Shown piece by piece: positions 52,924-63,192 of a stretch of 64,000 nucleotides of DNA. Origin of the DNA: UTCFX2 sp963788145 (GTDB lineage Bacteria; Chloroflexota; Anaerolineae; Anaerolineales; UBA4823). The first letter of the stretch is position 1; each line of letters opens with the position of its first letter. Below the pieces are notes generated by a model that searched no databases, was not told the DNA's origin, and saw only the letters and a list, made by a program, of their open reading frames with translations. The position numbers were made by a program, and so were the translations under genes. Location of the stretch: assembly GCA_963788145.1 (NCBI GenBank), contig CAWBFQ010000007.1:496001-560000 (forward strand). The letters run 5' to 3'.

Positions 52924-55610
52924 ATGAAGAGAGAAACGATCCTGGTCGTAGATGACAACCGCCAGTTGGGCAATTTCATCTCAGGAAAATTGCTGCCCAG
53001 CCTGGGGTATGAGAGTCTAGAACGTCTACGATGGCGCTTCCGCGCTCAAAGCAATACATGAATCTAGGCCATCTCTTTTGCTGCTCGATCTTGAGCTGGA
53101 GGATACTACCGGCTTGGACCTGCTTCGTCAAATCAATCAGGATGGCATATCGATCCCGACCATTTTATTTACAGCCCACGGCTCTGAACATGTTGCCATC
53201 GAAGCATTCCACCTTGGGGTGGAAGATTACCTGATCAAGCCGGTTGAACCAGACCAGTTGGAAGAAGCTATTGGCCGAGCTTTGGAACAAACTCGCCTGC
53301 GCCGCGAGAAAGCCAGGCTGATGGCCGAGCTTAATGACCAGGTCAACCGGTTGATTTCTCTCTCAAAGATTGGTCAGAGCGTTACTTCCACACTTGACCT
53401 GGATGAAGTCTTACGGCGGATTGTCGAAGCCGGGGTCCAATTGACACAGGCAGACGAAGGTTTTCTTGCTCTGTTAGATCACGCGACCGGCACCCTTTAT
53501 CTGCGCGCTGACGAAGAATATTGATGGTCAGATCACCAGTTCGCTTCGCCTTCCCATCGCTGATTCTCTTTTGGGCGAGGTGATCACGACTGGAAAGCCG
53601 ATGCGAAAGATTACCCAGCAGTCCGATCGGCTCATCAAAATCGGTACTGGCTTGTTGGTCAACAGTCTGCTGAATGTCCCGATTTATTCTAAGGGTCGCC
53701 CATTAGGAGTACTTTCAGTCGATAACCGCCAGAAAAATCAACCTTTCTCGCAAAAGGATGAGGTGTTGTTGATCTCTTTGGCTGACTATGCTGCCGTCGC
53801 GCTGGAAAACGCCAGCCTCTACGAGCACGCTCGTCACGAAATCGTTGAGCGGAAACGAATTGAAGCCGCTTTACGTGAAAGTGAAGAGCGCTACGCTCTG
53901 GCAGCTCGCGGCGCTAACGACGGTATCTGGACTTTAACCTGAAAAAGAATACGCTTTACCTCTCGCCGCGCTGGAAGGAAATGCTTGGTTTTCTGGATCA
54001 CGAAATCGGGAACAACCCTGGCGAGTGGTTCGGGCGTGTCCACCCCGACGATATCGAATCGCTAAGGACAGTGTTGAGCGCTCTCATGAATGAGAGGATT
54101 CCACAATTAGAGGCAGAATACCGCATCCGTCATAAAGATGGTTCATACCATTGGATGCTCACTCGCGGTGTTGCAGAGCAGGGACCAGAAGGCAGCATTG
54201 TCCGGGTTGCCGGCTCACAAACGGACATCAGCGAGAGAAAAGCGGTTGAAGCTCGGCTGGTGTTTGACGCGTTCCACGACAAGCTTACCGGCTTGCCCAA
54301 CCGCGCTCTCTTTCTAGACCATTTGCAGAAAGCTATCCGCCGCTCTCAACAACAGGCAGACTATACTTTTGCAGTGCTCTTCCTGGATCTGGATCAATTC
54401 AAGGATATCAATGACAGCCTGGGCCACCCGATTGGCGACAAACTCTTGATCGCGATTGCTCAAATCTTGAAGGATACCCTCCGGCGTTCAGATACTGTTG
54501 CCCGGCTGGGGGGCGATGAGTTTGTATTGTTGCTGGATGGGATCCGCGATGGAAATGATGCGATTGAGAAATCCAAGGAGATTTTAGCTTCTCTTGAAAA
54601 GCCAATCAGACTGGGCCGTCACGATATGTCCATCTCGACCAGCATTGGGATCGTGCTGAACACTTATGGCTATATGCGTCCTGAGGATGTTCTCCGAGAC
54701 GCCGATATTGCGATGTATGCCGCCAAGAGTTAGGGCAAGGCGAAATACCAGTTATTCGATCCCCAGATGCGAACAGAGATTATGAAGCGGATCGCGCTCG
54801 AAATTGATTTGCAGCATGCCCTGGCAGAGAACCAGCTTCAGATTTACTACGAGCCCATCATCTCGTTGCAGGATGGAGAACTGAACGGTTTTGAAGCCCT
54901 AGTGCATTGGCAGCATCCCCAAAATGGCCTGCTGTCTGCCGGGGAATTTTTGCCTCTCGCTCATGAAACCGGTCAAATCCTGCCGATTGATTGGTGGGTA
55001 TTCGAGGAAGCTTGTTCCCAAATTCAAGCCTGGCAAACCCAATACAAAATCCAAAAACCGCTCACAGCCAATGTGAACCTGGGAAGCAGCATCCTGATGC
55101 ATGCCGACATGATTGGATCGATGCAAAAATTCCTCGAGTTCAAGCGGTTTTTCGCCCCAAAACCTGGTTTTAGAAATCGCTGAAAGCATTGTTTCCACGA
55201 ATATTGATTCGCTTGGTCAGACTATTTCAAGATTGCGCGATTCTGGGATCGGAGTTCAGATTGATGATTTTGGTAAGGGCCATTCCTCTCTCCCTTACCT
55301 CAAGGCTCTCCCGATTAATGCCCTGAAAATTGATAGCTCCTTCGTTCAATTGATCACGGATGATGGCAAGAATACCGAGATCCCGCGCATGATTATCTCA
55401 CTGGCTCATGAGCTTGGGATCAAAACGATCGCAGAAGGCATTGAAAACAGCGACCAGTTGACTCAATTGCGCCAGATGGGCTGTGATCATGGTCAGGGAT
55501 ATCTCTTCTGCAACCCGCTTGAAAAGAAGGATGTAGAACAGATTCTCGCTGCTGATCAGCAGAAAAAGCCTCAAGCGTTTCCCTGGAGCCGGTTTTGGGA
55601 TACCCCGTAA
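52924..55610 (+). pseudogene. Response regulator-GAF-PAS-GGDEF-EAL protein, five breaks
   Basis: Repaired, this is one protein of about 895 residues that would sense signals and make or degrade cyclic di-GMP. Order: receiver (ILVVDDNRQ, phospho-Asp in LLLLDLELED, Lys in YLIKPVEP), GAF (SVTSTLDLDEVLRRI), PAS (GANDGIW, KDGSYHWMLTRG), GGDEF written ARLGGDEFVLLL, and EAL reading GFEALVHW with QIDDFGKGHSS and GIENSDQLTQL. GGDEF is intact; EAL reads FEALVHWQH, plausibly active. Breaks: extra base near 53019, extra base near 53521, one missing after 53930, TAG at 54731-54733, extra base near 55140. The density exceeds that of other genes, so real decay cannot be excluded. Confidence 0.85.
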
Positions 55611-55653
55611 GCGCTTGCGCGAAAGAAACCTTAATTTAGGAGAAGAGACTTCT

Positions 55654-57156
55654 ATGGAACAGAAATTGGAAAAACTCCGTTCGCTGCTTGCTGAAGTTGC
55701 GGACCTGCAAAATTCTGCGGCTCTGCTTGGCTGGGACCAGCAGACCTATATGCCCCCAGGAGCCGCCGAAGGACGCGGCTACCAGCTTAGCACGCTTGAA
55801 ACCCTCGCCCACACCAAATTCATCTCTCCAGAGGTTGGCAATTTATTAGATGAACTGCTGCCCTATGCTGAACAGCTTGACCCGGCCTCAAATGACGCCT
55901 GCCTGATCAAGGTTACCCGCCGAGAATTTGAAAAACAAACCAGAGTCCCCTCAGAGATGGTCACGGAGTTTGCCAGGCTGACCACTTCCGCCCACCAGGT
56001 CTGGATGGAAGCCCGCCGCTTGAGCAAATTTTCCATATTTCAGCCCTACCTGGAAAAGATCGTCGAACTGCGCCGCCGCTATGCCTTTCTTTTTGCCCCT
56101 TATGATCATATTTACGATCCCCTGTTGGACGATTTCGAGCCGGGTCTCAAGACTCGTGATGTCAAAGCGATCTTTGACCAGCTCCGTCCGCAACAAGTTG
56201 CGCTTGTTCATGCAATCGCCCAAAAACCTCAGGTTGATTCTTCTTTTCTGAATCTGACTTATGACGACCAAAAGCAATGGGATTTCGGCGTTAAGGTGAT
56301 CAGCGGTTTTGGATATGACTGGCAGCATGGACGCCAGGACAAGGCTGCCCACCCATTCACCCAAAGTGTCGGTCTCCAGGATGTGCGCATCACTACCCGG
56401 CTGAAATCCAATTACTTGAATACCGGCCTGTTTGGCACGATGCATGAGGCGGGTCATGCGCTCTATGAGATGGGGATCGATCCGGCCCTGGCGCGCTCGC
56501 CATTGGCTTCTGGCGCATCTCTCGCTGTGCACGAGTCTCAGTCGCGCATGTGGGAAAACCTGGTTGGGCGTTCGCTGCCTTTCTGGGAATATTTCTACCC
56601 CAGCTTGCAGCAAGCCTTCCCGGATCAATTAAAGGCTGTCTCGTTGCAGCAGTTTTATCATGGCATCAATCGGGTCCAGCCGTCGCTGATCCGGGTTGAA
56701 GCTGACGAATCTACCTATAACCTGCATATCATGCTCCGGCTCGAGATCGAGATCGCCGTCATCGAAGGCAGCCTGGAAGTGAAAGATCTGCCTGAAGCCT
56801 GGAATGCTCGTATGCAGGAATATTTGGGCGTCCTTCCCCCCAACGACGCCGATGAAGTCTTGCAGGATGTACATTGGTCCGGCGGCATGATCGGTTATTT
56901 CTCCACTTATGCTCTTGGAAACTTGATTTCTGCCCAGCTCTGGGAAGTCATTAACCGGGATATCCCCGATCTGCCTGACCAGATCCGCCAGGGCGAATTT
57001 TCGTCCCTGCTCACCTGGCTTCGCCAGAAGATCCACGTTCACGGCGCCAAGTTTGAGCCGCAGGAGCTTGTCCAACGCGTCACCGGCTCAAAAATTGACC
57101 CGGCTGCCTATGTCCGCTATCTGCAGGCGAAGTTTGGTCAGATTTATAATCTTTGA
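55654..57156 (+). CDS. Carboxypeptidase Taq (M32 metallopeptidase)
   Basis: A 500-residue M32 carboxypeptidase. The zinc motif is GTMHEAGHALYEMG (HExxH), the third ligand Glu lies in VHESQSRMWEN, and WDQQTYMPPG near residue 28 is the family N-terminal signature. DIYNLHI-type text (ESTYNLHIMLR) is also typical. It is a cytoplasmic enzyme that trims C-terminal residues from peptides. The start at 55654 follows TAGGAGAAG. Confidence 0.95.
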   Translation: MEQKLEKLRSLLAEVADLQNSAALLGWDQQTYMPPGAAEGRGYQLSTLETLAHTKFISPEVGNLLDELLPYAEQLDPASNDACLIKVTRREFEKQTRVPSEMVTEFARLTTSAHQVWMEARRLSKFSIFQPYLEKIVELRRRYAFLFAPYDHIYDPLLDDFEPGLKTRDVKAIFDQLRPQQVALVHAIAQKPQVDSSFLNLTYDDQKQWDFGVKVISGFGYDWQHGRQDKAAHPFTQSVGLQDVRITTRLKSNYLNTGLFGTMHEAGHALYEMGIDPALARSPLASGASLAVHESQSRMWENLVGRSLPFWEYFYPSLQQAFPDQLKAVSLQQFYHGINRVQPSLIRVEADESTYNLHIMLRLEIEIAVIEGSLEVKDLPEAWNARMQEYLGVLPPNDADEVLQDVHWSGGMIGYFSTYALGNLISAQLWEVINRDIPDLPDQIRQGEFSSLLTWLRQKIHVHGAKFEPQELVQRVTGSKIDPAAYVRYLQAKFGQIYNL

Positions 57157-57228
57157 GCGCTGAGAATCATTCCTAATCTCCTCTACCTTGGCAAGGAGAG
57201 AATTCGTTTTCAGGGTTATGATTTATTA

Positions 57229-58386
57229 ATGGAAATCCGACCTGACTGCATTAAAACGTTACCGTGGACAGAGCATCCGAAGCGTTTTACCCACCGGATG
57301 CCCTGCCTATACGGATTGCTCATCCTCGCATTTCTACTCGCGTCCTGCACCAGTTGGATGCCGCCAAGTATATCTACAGCGCTTCCTACCGAATTCCTGC
57401 CCACCGCCGCAGCTCTTACCCTTGCTGCGCGGGCTTCCTCTGCCTCGCCCACTCTGGCGTCTGTTATCAGCGCTACTTCTTCAATCGAACCGCAGGAGAG
57501 TATTTTTACCACTTCCGCGACCCAGGCAGCCCCTCAGGCTTCTCCAACTTTCCCGCCAACCGATCTGCCGTCGGCCACGATTCCCCCTCTTGCACCCACC
57601 ATTTCTCCGTCAAGACAAGCTCCAGCCGCTACTATCATCCTGACCCCGTCCGCTATCTCTCCTACGGTTGATTCTGGCGAGGATCCGATGCGGGGTACCG
57701 CCGCGTTCACGCCAGGTCCACCCATCCCGGATGCACGCATCCAAATCTTTCGTCTGGGAGAGCTTTCAAAAGTGATCTCGCCGGTGGATGTCTCGAGCCG
57801 CCTGACAAGCGGCGAAGGCAAGGTCGTTCGGGTTGAGCTTTTTGGCGAGGATGGTAGGCTGCTGGCTCGGGATTTGCGCACCTACCACAATATCCCCTGG
57901 AAGTTTGCCCAAATCAGCATGCCGCTCGTATTCGAGATCAGCGTTGCCGCCGAATTGGGGCGCCTTGTGATTAGCGTTGAAGACTCCTATGGGCGGCTGA
58001 TCGAAGTGAATTCGGTCAATATCATCTTGCTTAAGCAAGGCATGACTGAATTGAACCCACCCAGCGCCCTCCAACAGCGCATTATTATCCAGGAACCGCA
58101 AGAGCAAGCTTTGATCCAGAATAGCCGCTTGATCGTCTCGGGGCGCGTCCGACCCTCGAGCGACCAGCCCTTGCGCGTGATGCTGGTCTCTGAAGAAGGG
58201 CGCATCCTGGGTCAGCGTCTGGCCGGGGTCTCCACCACCATCCCGGGTGATTATGGCGTCTTTGTGGCCGAGATCCCCTATGCGGTGGCAGAAGTGATAA
58301 ATGCCTTGCTTGTGGTTTATGAGGAAGGTGGTGTGATGTCCGACATCACATTCCTAACCAGTTTGAACGTGATTCTTGCCCCTTGA
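57229..58386 (+). CDS. Lipoprotein with Ser/Thr/Pro linker and Gmad2-like domain
   Basis: A 385-residue exported protein. A signal peptide with lipobox LLASC (Cys about 40) is followed by about 120 residues rich in Ser, Thr, Pro and Ala, a flexible wall-spanning linker. Two beta-rich domains follow; the last (SGRVRPSSDQPLRVMLVSEEG to VVYEEGG) resembles the Gmad2 immunoglobulin-like domain of spore germination proteins. The function is unknown. An in-frame ATG at 57298 would give a more usual signal peptide start. Confidence 0.75.
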   Translation: MEIRPDCIKTLPWTEHPKRFTHRMPCLYGLLILAFLLASCTSWMPPSISTALPTEFLPTAAALTLAARASSASPTLASVISATSSIEPQESIFTTSATQAAPQASPTFPPTDLPSATIPPLAPTISPSRQAPAATIILTPSAISPTVDSGEDPMRGTAAFTPGPPIPDARIQIFRLGELSKVISPVDVSSRLTSGEGKVVRVELFGEDGRLLARDLRTYHNIPWKFAQISMPLVFEISVAAELGRLVISVEDSYGRLIEVNSVNIILLKQGMTELNPPSALQQRIIIQEPQEQALIQNSRLIVSGRVRPSSDQPLRVMLVSEEGRILGQRLAGVSTTIPGDYGVFVAEIPYAVAEVINALLVVYEEGGVMSDITFLTSLNVILAP

Positions 58387-58429
58387 CCTCTAATCAGGCA
58401 AAACTGGTTTTGGTGGATGTCCGGTTTTT

Positions 58430-58460
58430 AGCCCCTTGGGTTTGACCCCTTAGGGCTTTT
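58430..58460 (+). terminator. Possible terminator after the lipoprotein gene
   Basis: AGCCC and GGGCT, with an inner GGG/CCC pairing around TTTGA, are followed by TTTTC. The stem is short. Confidence 0.5.
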
Positions 58461-58528
58461 CATTTACAATTCGATTCTATTACTTGATCTGTGAAAAATT
58501 GAGATGGTTCAATGAAAGGAAAATGTGA

Positions 58529-59892
58529 ATGGCATATCTCCCCTTGACATCTAAACGTGCTCCAATATACGCCGATATCCCTGATGATAAATGGAATAAC
58601 TGGCGTTGGCAGCTCAGCAATCGCATCAATACCGTTGAGGAATTCGAAAAAGTACTACCGCTTACCGAGAGCGAGCGCAAAGCCCTTTCCGCGGCCAACC
58701 TTTTCCGAGTAGATATTACCCCTTACTTCATCTCGCTGATTGACCCGAATGATCCGCAAGACCCGGTTCGCCGGCAAGTTGTTCCCACAGATAAAGAATT
58801 GATCCCTTTCACCTCGATGATGGAAGACTTCTCTCTGAAGACCGCCATTCCCCCGTCCCTGGGCTTGTCCATCGCTATCCAGACCGGGTCTTGATGCTGG
58901 TCACAACCCAGTGCGCTTCTTACTGCCGTTACTGCACTCGCTCACGTATCGTTGGCGATCCTTCTGCTACATTCTCGCGGGCAGAATTCGAGATGCAGAT
59001 CGAATATCTGAAGCGTACGCCACAGGTGCGAGACGTCCTCCTCTCCGGCGGCGATCCGCTCGTACTCGCCCCTAAAATCCTGGAAGAGATCCTCTACCGT
59101 CTGCGTGAAATTCCCCATATCGAAATTGTCCGAATTGGTTCGCGCGTGCCGGTATTTATGCCCATGCGCATTACTTCTAATCTGACCGATATGCTCCAAA
59201 AATATCATCCCCTCTGGCTGAACATCCACGTCAATCACCCGAATGAGATCTCTGCAGAGTTGGCCGAAGCTGCCGATAAACTTACCCGCGCCGGTATCCC
59301 GCTTGGGAATCAGGCAGTCCTGCTCGCGGGAGTAAACGATAACGTCGATATTCAGAGAGAATTGGTTCATAAGCTTGTCCGCATTCGTGTCCGCCCTTAT
59401 TATCTCTATCAATGCGACCTGGTCGAAGGCGCTGGTCACTTCCGTACCCCGGTTGGTAAAGGGATCGAGATCATGGAGGGTTTACGTGGTCACACCTCCG
59501 GGTACGCCGTCCATCAGTACATCATTGACGGTCCTGGTGGAGGCGGTAAAATCCCGGTCTCGCCGAACTACCTGCTCAGCTACTCAGACCACAAGGTTGT
59601 GTTGCGCAATTACGAAGGCTTGATCACCACCTACGAAGAACCCGAGGATTACCATTCCAGCGATGCGGCTAAATATAAAGGCATCAAACGTCCTGAGCCG
59701 GGTCAGGCTGGCATCCACGGGCTGCTTTCAGGCGAGGAGATGATGGTCAAGCCCCAGAATTTTGACGAAATGCACGACCGCGGCGGCATCCAACACCGCC
59801 TCAAAGACGAGCGCAAGTGGGTGCCTCTCGGCATTGGTGCGGGAGAGTCGAAAATCGCGGATGCAGAAAATCCGGAGAATAATGCCGCTTGA
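58529..59892 (+). CDS. kamA: Lysine 2,3-aminomutase-type radical SAM enzyme, reading frame broken by one base
   Basis: A KamA-family enzyme using SAM, a 4Fe-4S cluster and PLP. The N-terminal part (DDKWNNWRWQLSNRI) is in the first frame. One base is missing near 58837 (CTGAAG for CTGGAAG), after which HSPVPGLVHRYPDRV and the cluster motif CASYCRYCTR follow, then LSGGDPLVL and the PLP-binding region YYLYQCDLVEGAGHFRTPV. About 455 residues when repaired. Substrate could be lysine or glutamate (EAM); the sequence alone does not settle it. It overlaps the next gene by 11 bases. Confidence 0.87.
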
Positions 59893-61054
59893 AACACCGC
59901 CTCTCGGCCTGACCCACTCAGAAATCCTGCGCTACTCGCGCCATCTGCTCATACCTGAAGTCGGATTGGATGGTCAGCGCAAGCTCAAATCCGCCTCGGT
60001 CCTGGTGGTCGGCGCCGGTGGACTTGGCTCCCCGGTCGCTCTGTACCTTGCCGCAGCCGGGATCGGGCGGATTGGCCTGGTTGATCCTGATGTGGTCGAT
60101 TTATCTAACCTACAGCGCCAGGTGATCCACGGTGGATCCAGCCTGGGCTTGCTGAAGGTCGAAATCCGCCCGCCAACGCATGCTCGACCTCAACCCAAAT
60201 ATCCAGGTCGATGCCTATGATGAACCTTTCACATCCGTGAGCGCCTTTCAGATCGCCAGCCCTTACAATTTAATCATCGACTGTACAGATAACTTTCCCA
60301 CTCGCTACCTGATCAACGACCTGTGCGTGCTGACTGGCAAACCGAACGTCTACGGCGCTATCTACCGCTTTGATGGCCAGGTGAGCGTGTTTGATGCCCG
60401 CAATGGCCCCTGTTATCGCTGCCTGTTTCCTGAGCCGCCTCCACCGGGTCTGGTCCCAACCTGCTCCGAGGGCGGCGTGCTCGGCATCCTGCCCGGTACG
60501 ATCGGAACCCTCCAGGCCACCGAAGCGATTAAGCTATTGCTCGGTATGGGCGAACTCGCTGGTGGGTAAGCTGCTGCTCTACAACGCCCTGGATATGTCT
60601 TTCGAATTTGTCCGACTGCGCAAGAACCCGAATTGCAGAGTCTGCGGGCCGAACCCCAGTGTGACCACCCTGATTGACTACGAGGCTTTCTGCGGGGCAG
60701 CCTCGAACGGGCGCCCCTCCGGCTCGGTTGGCGGCTGTTGGGATATCAGCGCCGGCGAGCTGGCCGGGCGATTGCAATCCGGAGACCCGCTCTGCCTGCT
60801 GGACGTACGTGAGCCGCACGAACTGCAAATCTCGCAAATCGAAGGTGCCAGGTTGATCCCTCTGGGCCAATTGGCGACCCGCCTGGCAGAGCTGGATAGC
60901 GCCGAAGAAATTGTGGTCTTCTGCAAAACCGGGATCCGCTCCGCCCGCGCGCTTGAGTTAATGCTCGGGGCTGGCTTTCGCAATATCAAAAACCTGCAAG
61001 GGGGCGTGAACGCCTGGGCGCGTGAAGTCAGATTCCACCCAGCCGGTGTACTAG
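59882..61054 (+). pseudogene. moeB: MoeB/ThiF-rhodanese fusion, three single-base breaks
   Basis: A sulfur-carrier adenylyltransferase with a C-terminal rhodanese domain (MoeZ/MOCS3 type), which activates MoaD/ThiS/CysO-like carriers. The E1 part has VLVVGAGGLGSPVALYLAAAG, DLSNLQRQVIHG, the C-terminal zinc Cys (CYRC, CRVC) and the conserved CSEGGVLGILPG. The rhodanese active site is VVFCKTGIRSA. Breaks: an extra A near 60163, an extra C near 60558 and an extra base near 61029. The last restores AREVDSTQPVY and the stop TAG at 61052-61054. About 390 residues when repaired. Confidence 0.86.
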
Positions 61055-61136
61055 AAAATTACTGGTTTCCCCCGAAATGCCAGTTTCCTGAAGAACGATT
61101 ACAGTATAAGAATAGAACCAGGTGTCATTTCGATCA

Positions 61137-62538
61137 TCATTTCAGCGCTGGAACGATCGCCTGGACGTTGAATTTCATCATATCAATATAGGTTGGAGCG
61201 TTGCCGCCAGGTTCGGTGATCGAGTGGGTGTACAGTTCTGAAACCACTTTTACACCGGTTTCCTGAGCAATTTGCTCAGCCAATTGTGGGTTGGAGCCGG
61301 TCTCGAGGAAAATGGCGATGGCGCCGGTCTCCCGGATGCGATCTACCAGGCGGGCCATCTGCTGCGCTGAAGGTGAAGCGCCGGTGCTGACGGATGGGAT
61401 AATGGTCCCAATGATCTTGAAACCATAACGGTCAGCGAAATAGCCAAAGCTTTCGTGGTTTGTGACGATCAGGCGTCGTTCTTCTGGAATGGTGGAAACC
61501 TCTTGCTTGATCCAGCGATCCAGTTCATTAAGTTTGGTGATGTAGGCAGTTGCGTTCTGGGTATACAGGTCTTTTCCAGCGGGATCAGCGGCGATCAAGC
61601 CGTCCCGGATGTTTTCAACATATTTGATTACAAGGTTTGGATCAAGCCAGAAGTGGGGGTCAATTTCGCGGTGGTGATGTGCGCCAGCCGGACCGGCGAT
61701 GAAGGGAATGGTCACTGTAGGAAAACCACTGAGAGACAGGGTGTACTGGCCTGGATCCAACTTTACGAGCAGCGCCTGAGTCAAGCCAATGCAGTTAAGG
61801 GTAAGAGTATCTTCGATTTCCATTTGTCTGCCGTCTTCCGCCAGTACCTGAATTGACCCTGTTGTAGTTGCAATCAGGTAATCGAGGCTTTCATGAGCAT
61901 CGAGCAGTACAAAGCCGCCGAAACCCGCGGATTGCTGATTCAGCTTGAGTGTGATCAACTCCGCTGCGAGGGTATGCTCGCTTTCGGTTTGATGCTCACC
62001 TGCAACCCCGGCGTACAGCGCTGAGGCGTTGGCAGAATCGGAACCCGCTGCAATTTCCTCTCCGGCAGTTTTCTCGGCCAGATCGGTGCAGATTTGATTG
62101 ACCTTTTCTTCAGGTGACATCACGGCTTCTTCACCTTCGCGGGCTTCCCGGCTGGTGAGGCCGGAGGCGGCTTCGATGATAGTCCGCTGCCCGCCGGCAT
62201 TCTGCAAGACATTGTCAGCCCATTGCTCAAACCCACCACCGTTCAGAATGAGCATATTGCTCTTGGCGATTTTTACCACGTCTTGCGGGACCGGCTGAAA
62301 GGCATGTGGATCAAGATCTAAGGGGATGAGGGCTTCTACGACCGCACGGTCGCCCACTATATTTTCGGGCAATATCGGCCAGGAAGGTTTCAACGGCCAG
62401 GATCTTAAGAGCCGGGTTTTGATCTTCAGCGCCGAATTGTGTGGCTTTCGCCGGCGAGGCAGCCTCGGATTGGCAGGCCGAGAGTGGCATGCTTGCAAAG
62501 ACAAATAGCAAAATAAGTGTATTGAAAATCCTTTTCAC
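61137..62538 (-). CDS. znuA: Zinc ABC transporter substrate-binding lipoprotein, broken by one base, with inserted domain
   Basis: A ZnuA/TroA-type metal-binding lipoprotein. A GTG start (62538) follows AAGGAACTGGAA; the signal peptide has lipobox PLSAC. An extra base near 62364 breaks the frame, after which VGDRAVVEALIPLDLDPHAFQP follows. Zinc ligands are in DPHAF, DPHFWLDP, TNHESFGYF and a later Glu/Asp. The His-rich loop expected before DPHFWLDP is replaced by about 130 residues of beta-rich sequence ending AGAHHHREI. Total about 466 residues. No znuB or znuC is in the window. Confidence 0.87.
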
Positions 62539-62604
62539 TTCCAGTTCCTTTTAGACCCCTCTCTCATTTGAGCAAAGGGGATTGGGTTCAAGCGAATGTG
62601 AAAA

Positions 62605-63051
62605 TTATTGTTTACCCTGGCATTGTTGGCACAGGCCAAAGAGTTGAAACCAATGTTCGCAGATTTCAAAACCGGTATGGGCAGCGACAGATTGGATGAA
62701 ATTGTTCAAATTTTCGCCAGAAAAGTAAACTGCACGTCCGCAAGAGGTGCATAACAACAGGTGCTCGTGACCTTGGGCGGCGCGCAGATACCTGTGGCAG
62801 CCGTCAGTATGGTGGACACGCTGTACCAAATCTAATTCTTCTAGTTTCTCCAACGCACGATATACAGTTACCAGGCCCATCTTGGGATACTCTTTACGTC
62901 CGAGATCGAAGATCTCTATTGGGCTGAGAGCGCGTTCTGTGGATACCAACACATTAACAATCACATGCAGCGGCTGCGTCAAACGGTAGCCGCTGGCTGC
63001 CAGGCTGGAGAGCCAATCATCTGCGAGGTTAGGTAGTATCACGCTGCACAT
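62605..63051 (-). CDS. zur: Fur-family zinc uptake regulator
   Basis: A 148-residue Fur-family repressor. The winged helix (GYRLTQPLHVIVNVL, MGLVTVYRALEKLEELDLV) is followed by HTDGCHRYL, GHEHLLLCTSCG and a C-terminal CQQC; the CTSC/CQQC pair is a structural zinc site. Its place 66 bases upstream of znuA points to Zur. An in-frame ATG at 63075 exists but overlaps the promoter. Confidence 0.88.
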   Translation of the reverse strand: MCSVILPNLADDWLSSLAASGYRLTQPLHVIVNVLVSTERALSPIEIFDLGRKEYPKMGLVTVYRALEKLEELDLVQRVHHTDGCHRYLRAAQGHEHLLLCTSCGRAVYFSGENLNNFIQSVAAHTGFEICEHWFQLFGLCQQCQGKQ

Positions 63052-63052
63052 C

Positions 63053-63075
63053 TTGATAATGAAAACCTTTATCAA
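63053..63075 (-). promoter_or_regulatory. Candidate Zur operator
   Basis: The inverted repeat TTGATAA-N9-TTATCAA (63053-63059 and 63069-63075) begins next to the -10 box and covers the expected transcription start, as autoregulating Fur-family sites do. Confidence 0.55.
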
Positions 63076-63102
63076 TTATATCGATTTGCAACACCCTGTC
63101 AA
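63075..63102 (-). promoter_or_regulatory. zur-znuA promoter
   Basis: On the minus strand TTGACA (63102-63097) and TATAAT (63080-63075) are separated by 16 bases. The -35 box is flanked by ACACCC and GGGTGT (63091-63096, 63103-63108), a second inverted repeat. Confidence 0.78.
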
Positions 63103-63192
63103 GGGTGTATTAAAATAAAGGTTCAATCCATCAGATCCGAGACCTGCCTCAATCTCCATCTCCATTACCAAGAACGTTGTTCAGGGATCCGT

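Noticed and set aside
32074..54733. Genome-wide recoding of UAG as Gln
   Set aside because: Several intact genes here end with TAG at the expected place (nusG, rplA, the PIN-TRAM gene), so UAG is a normal stop.
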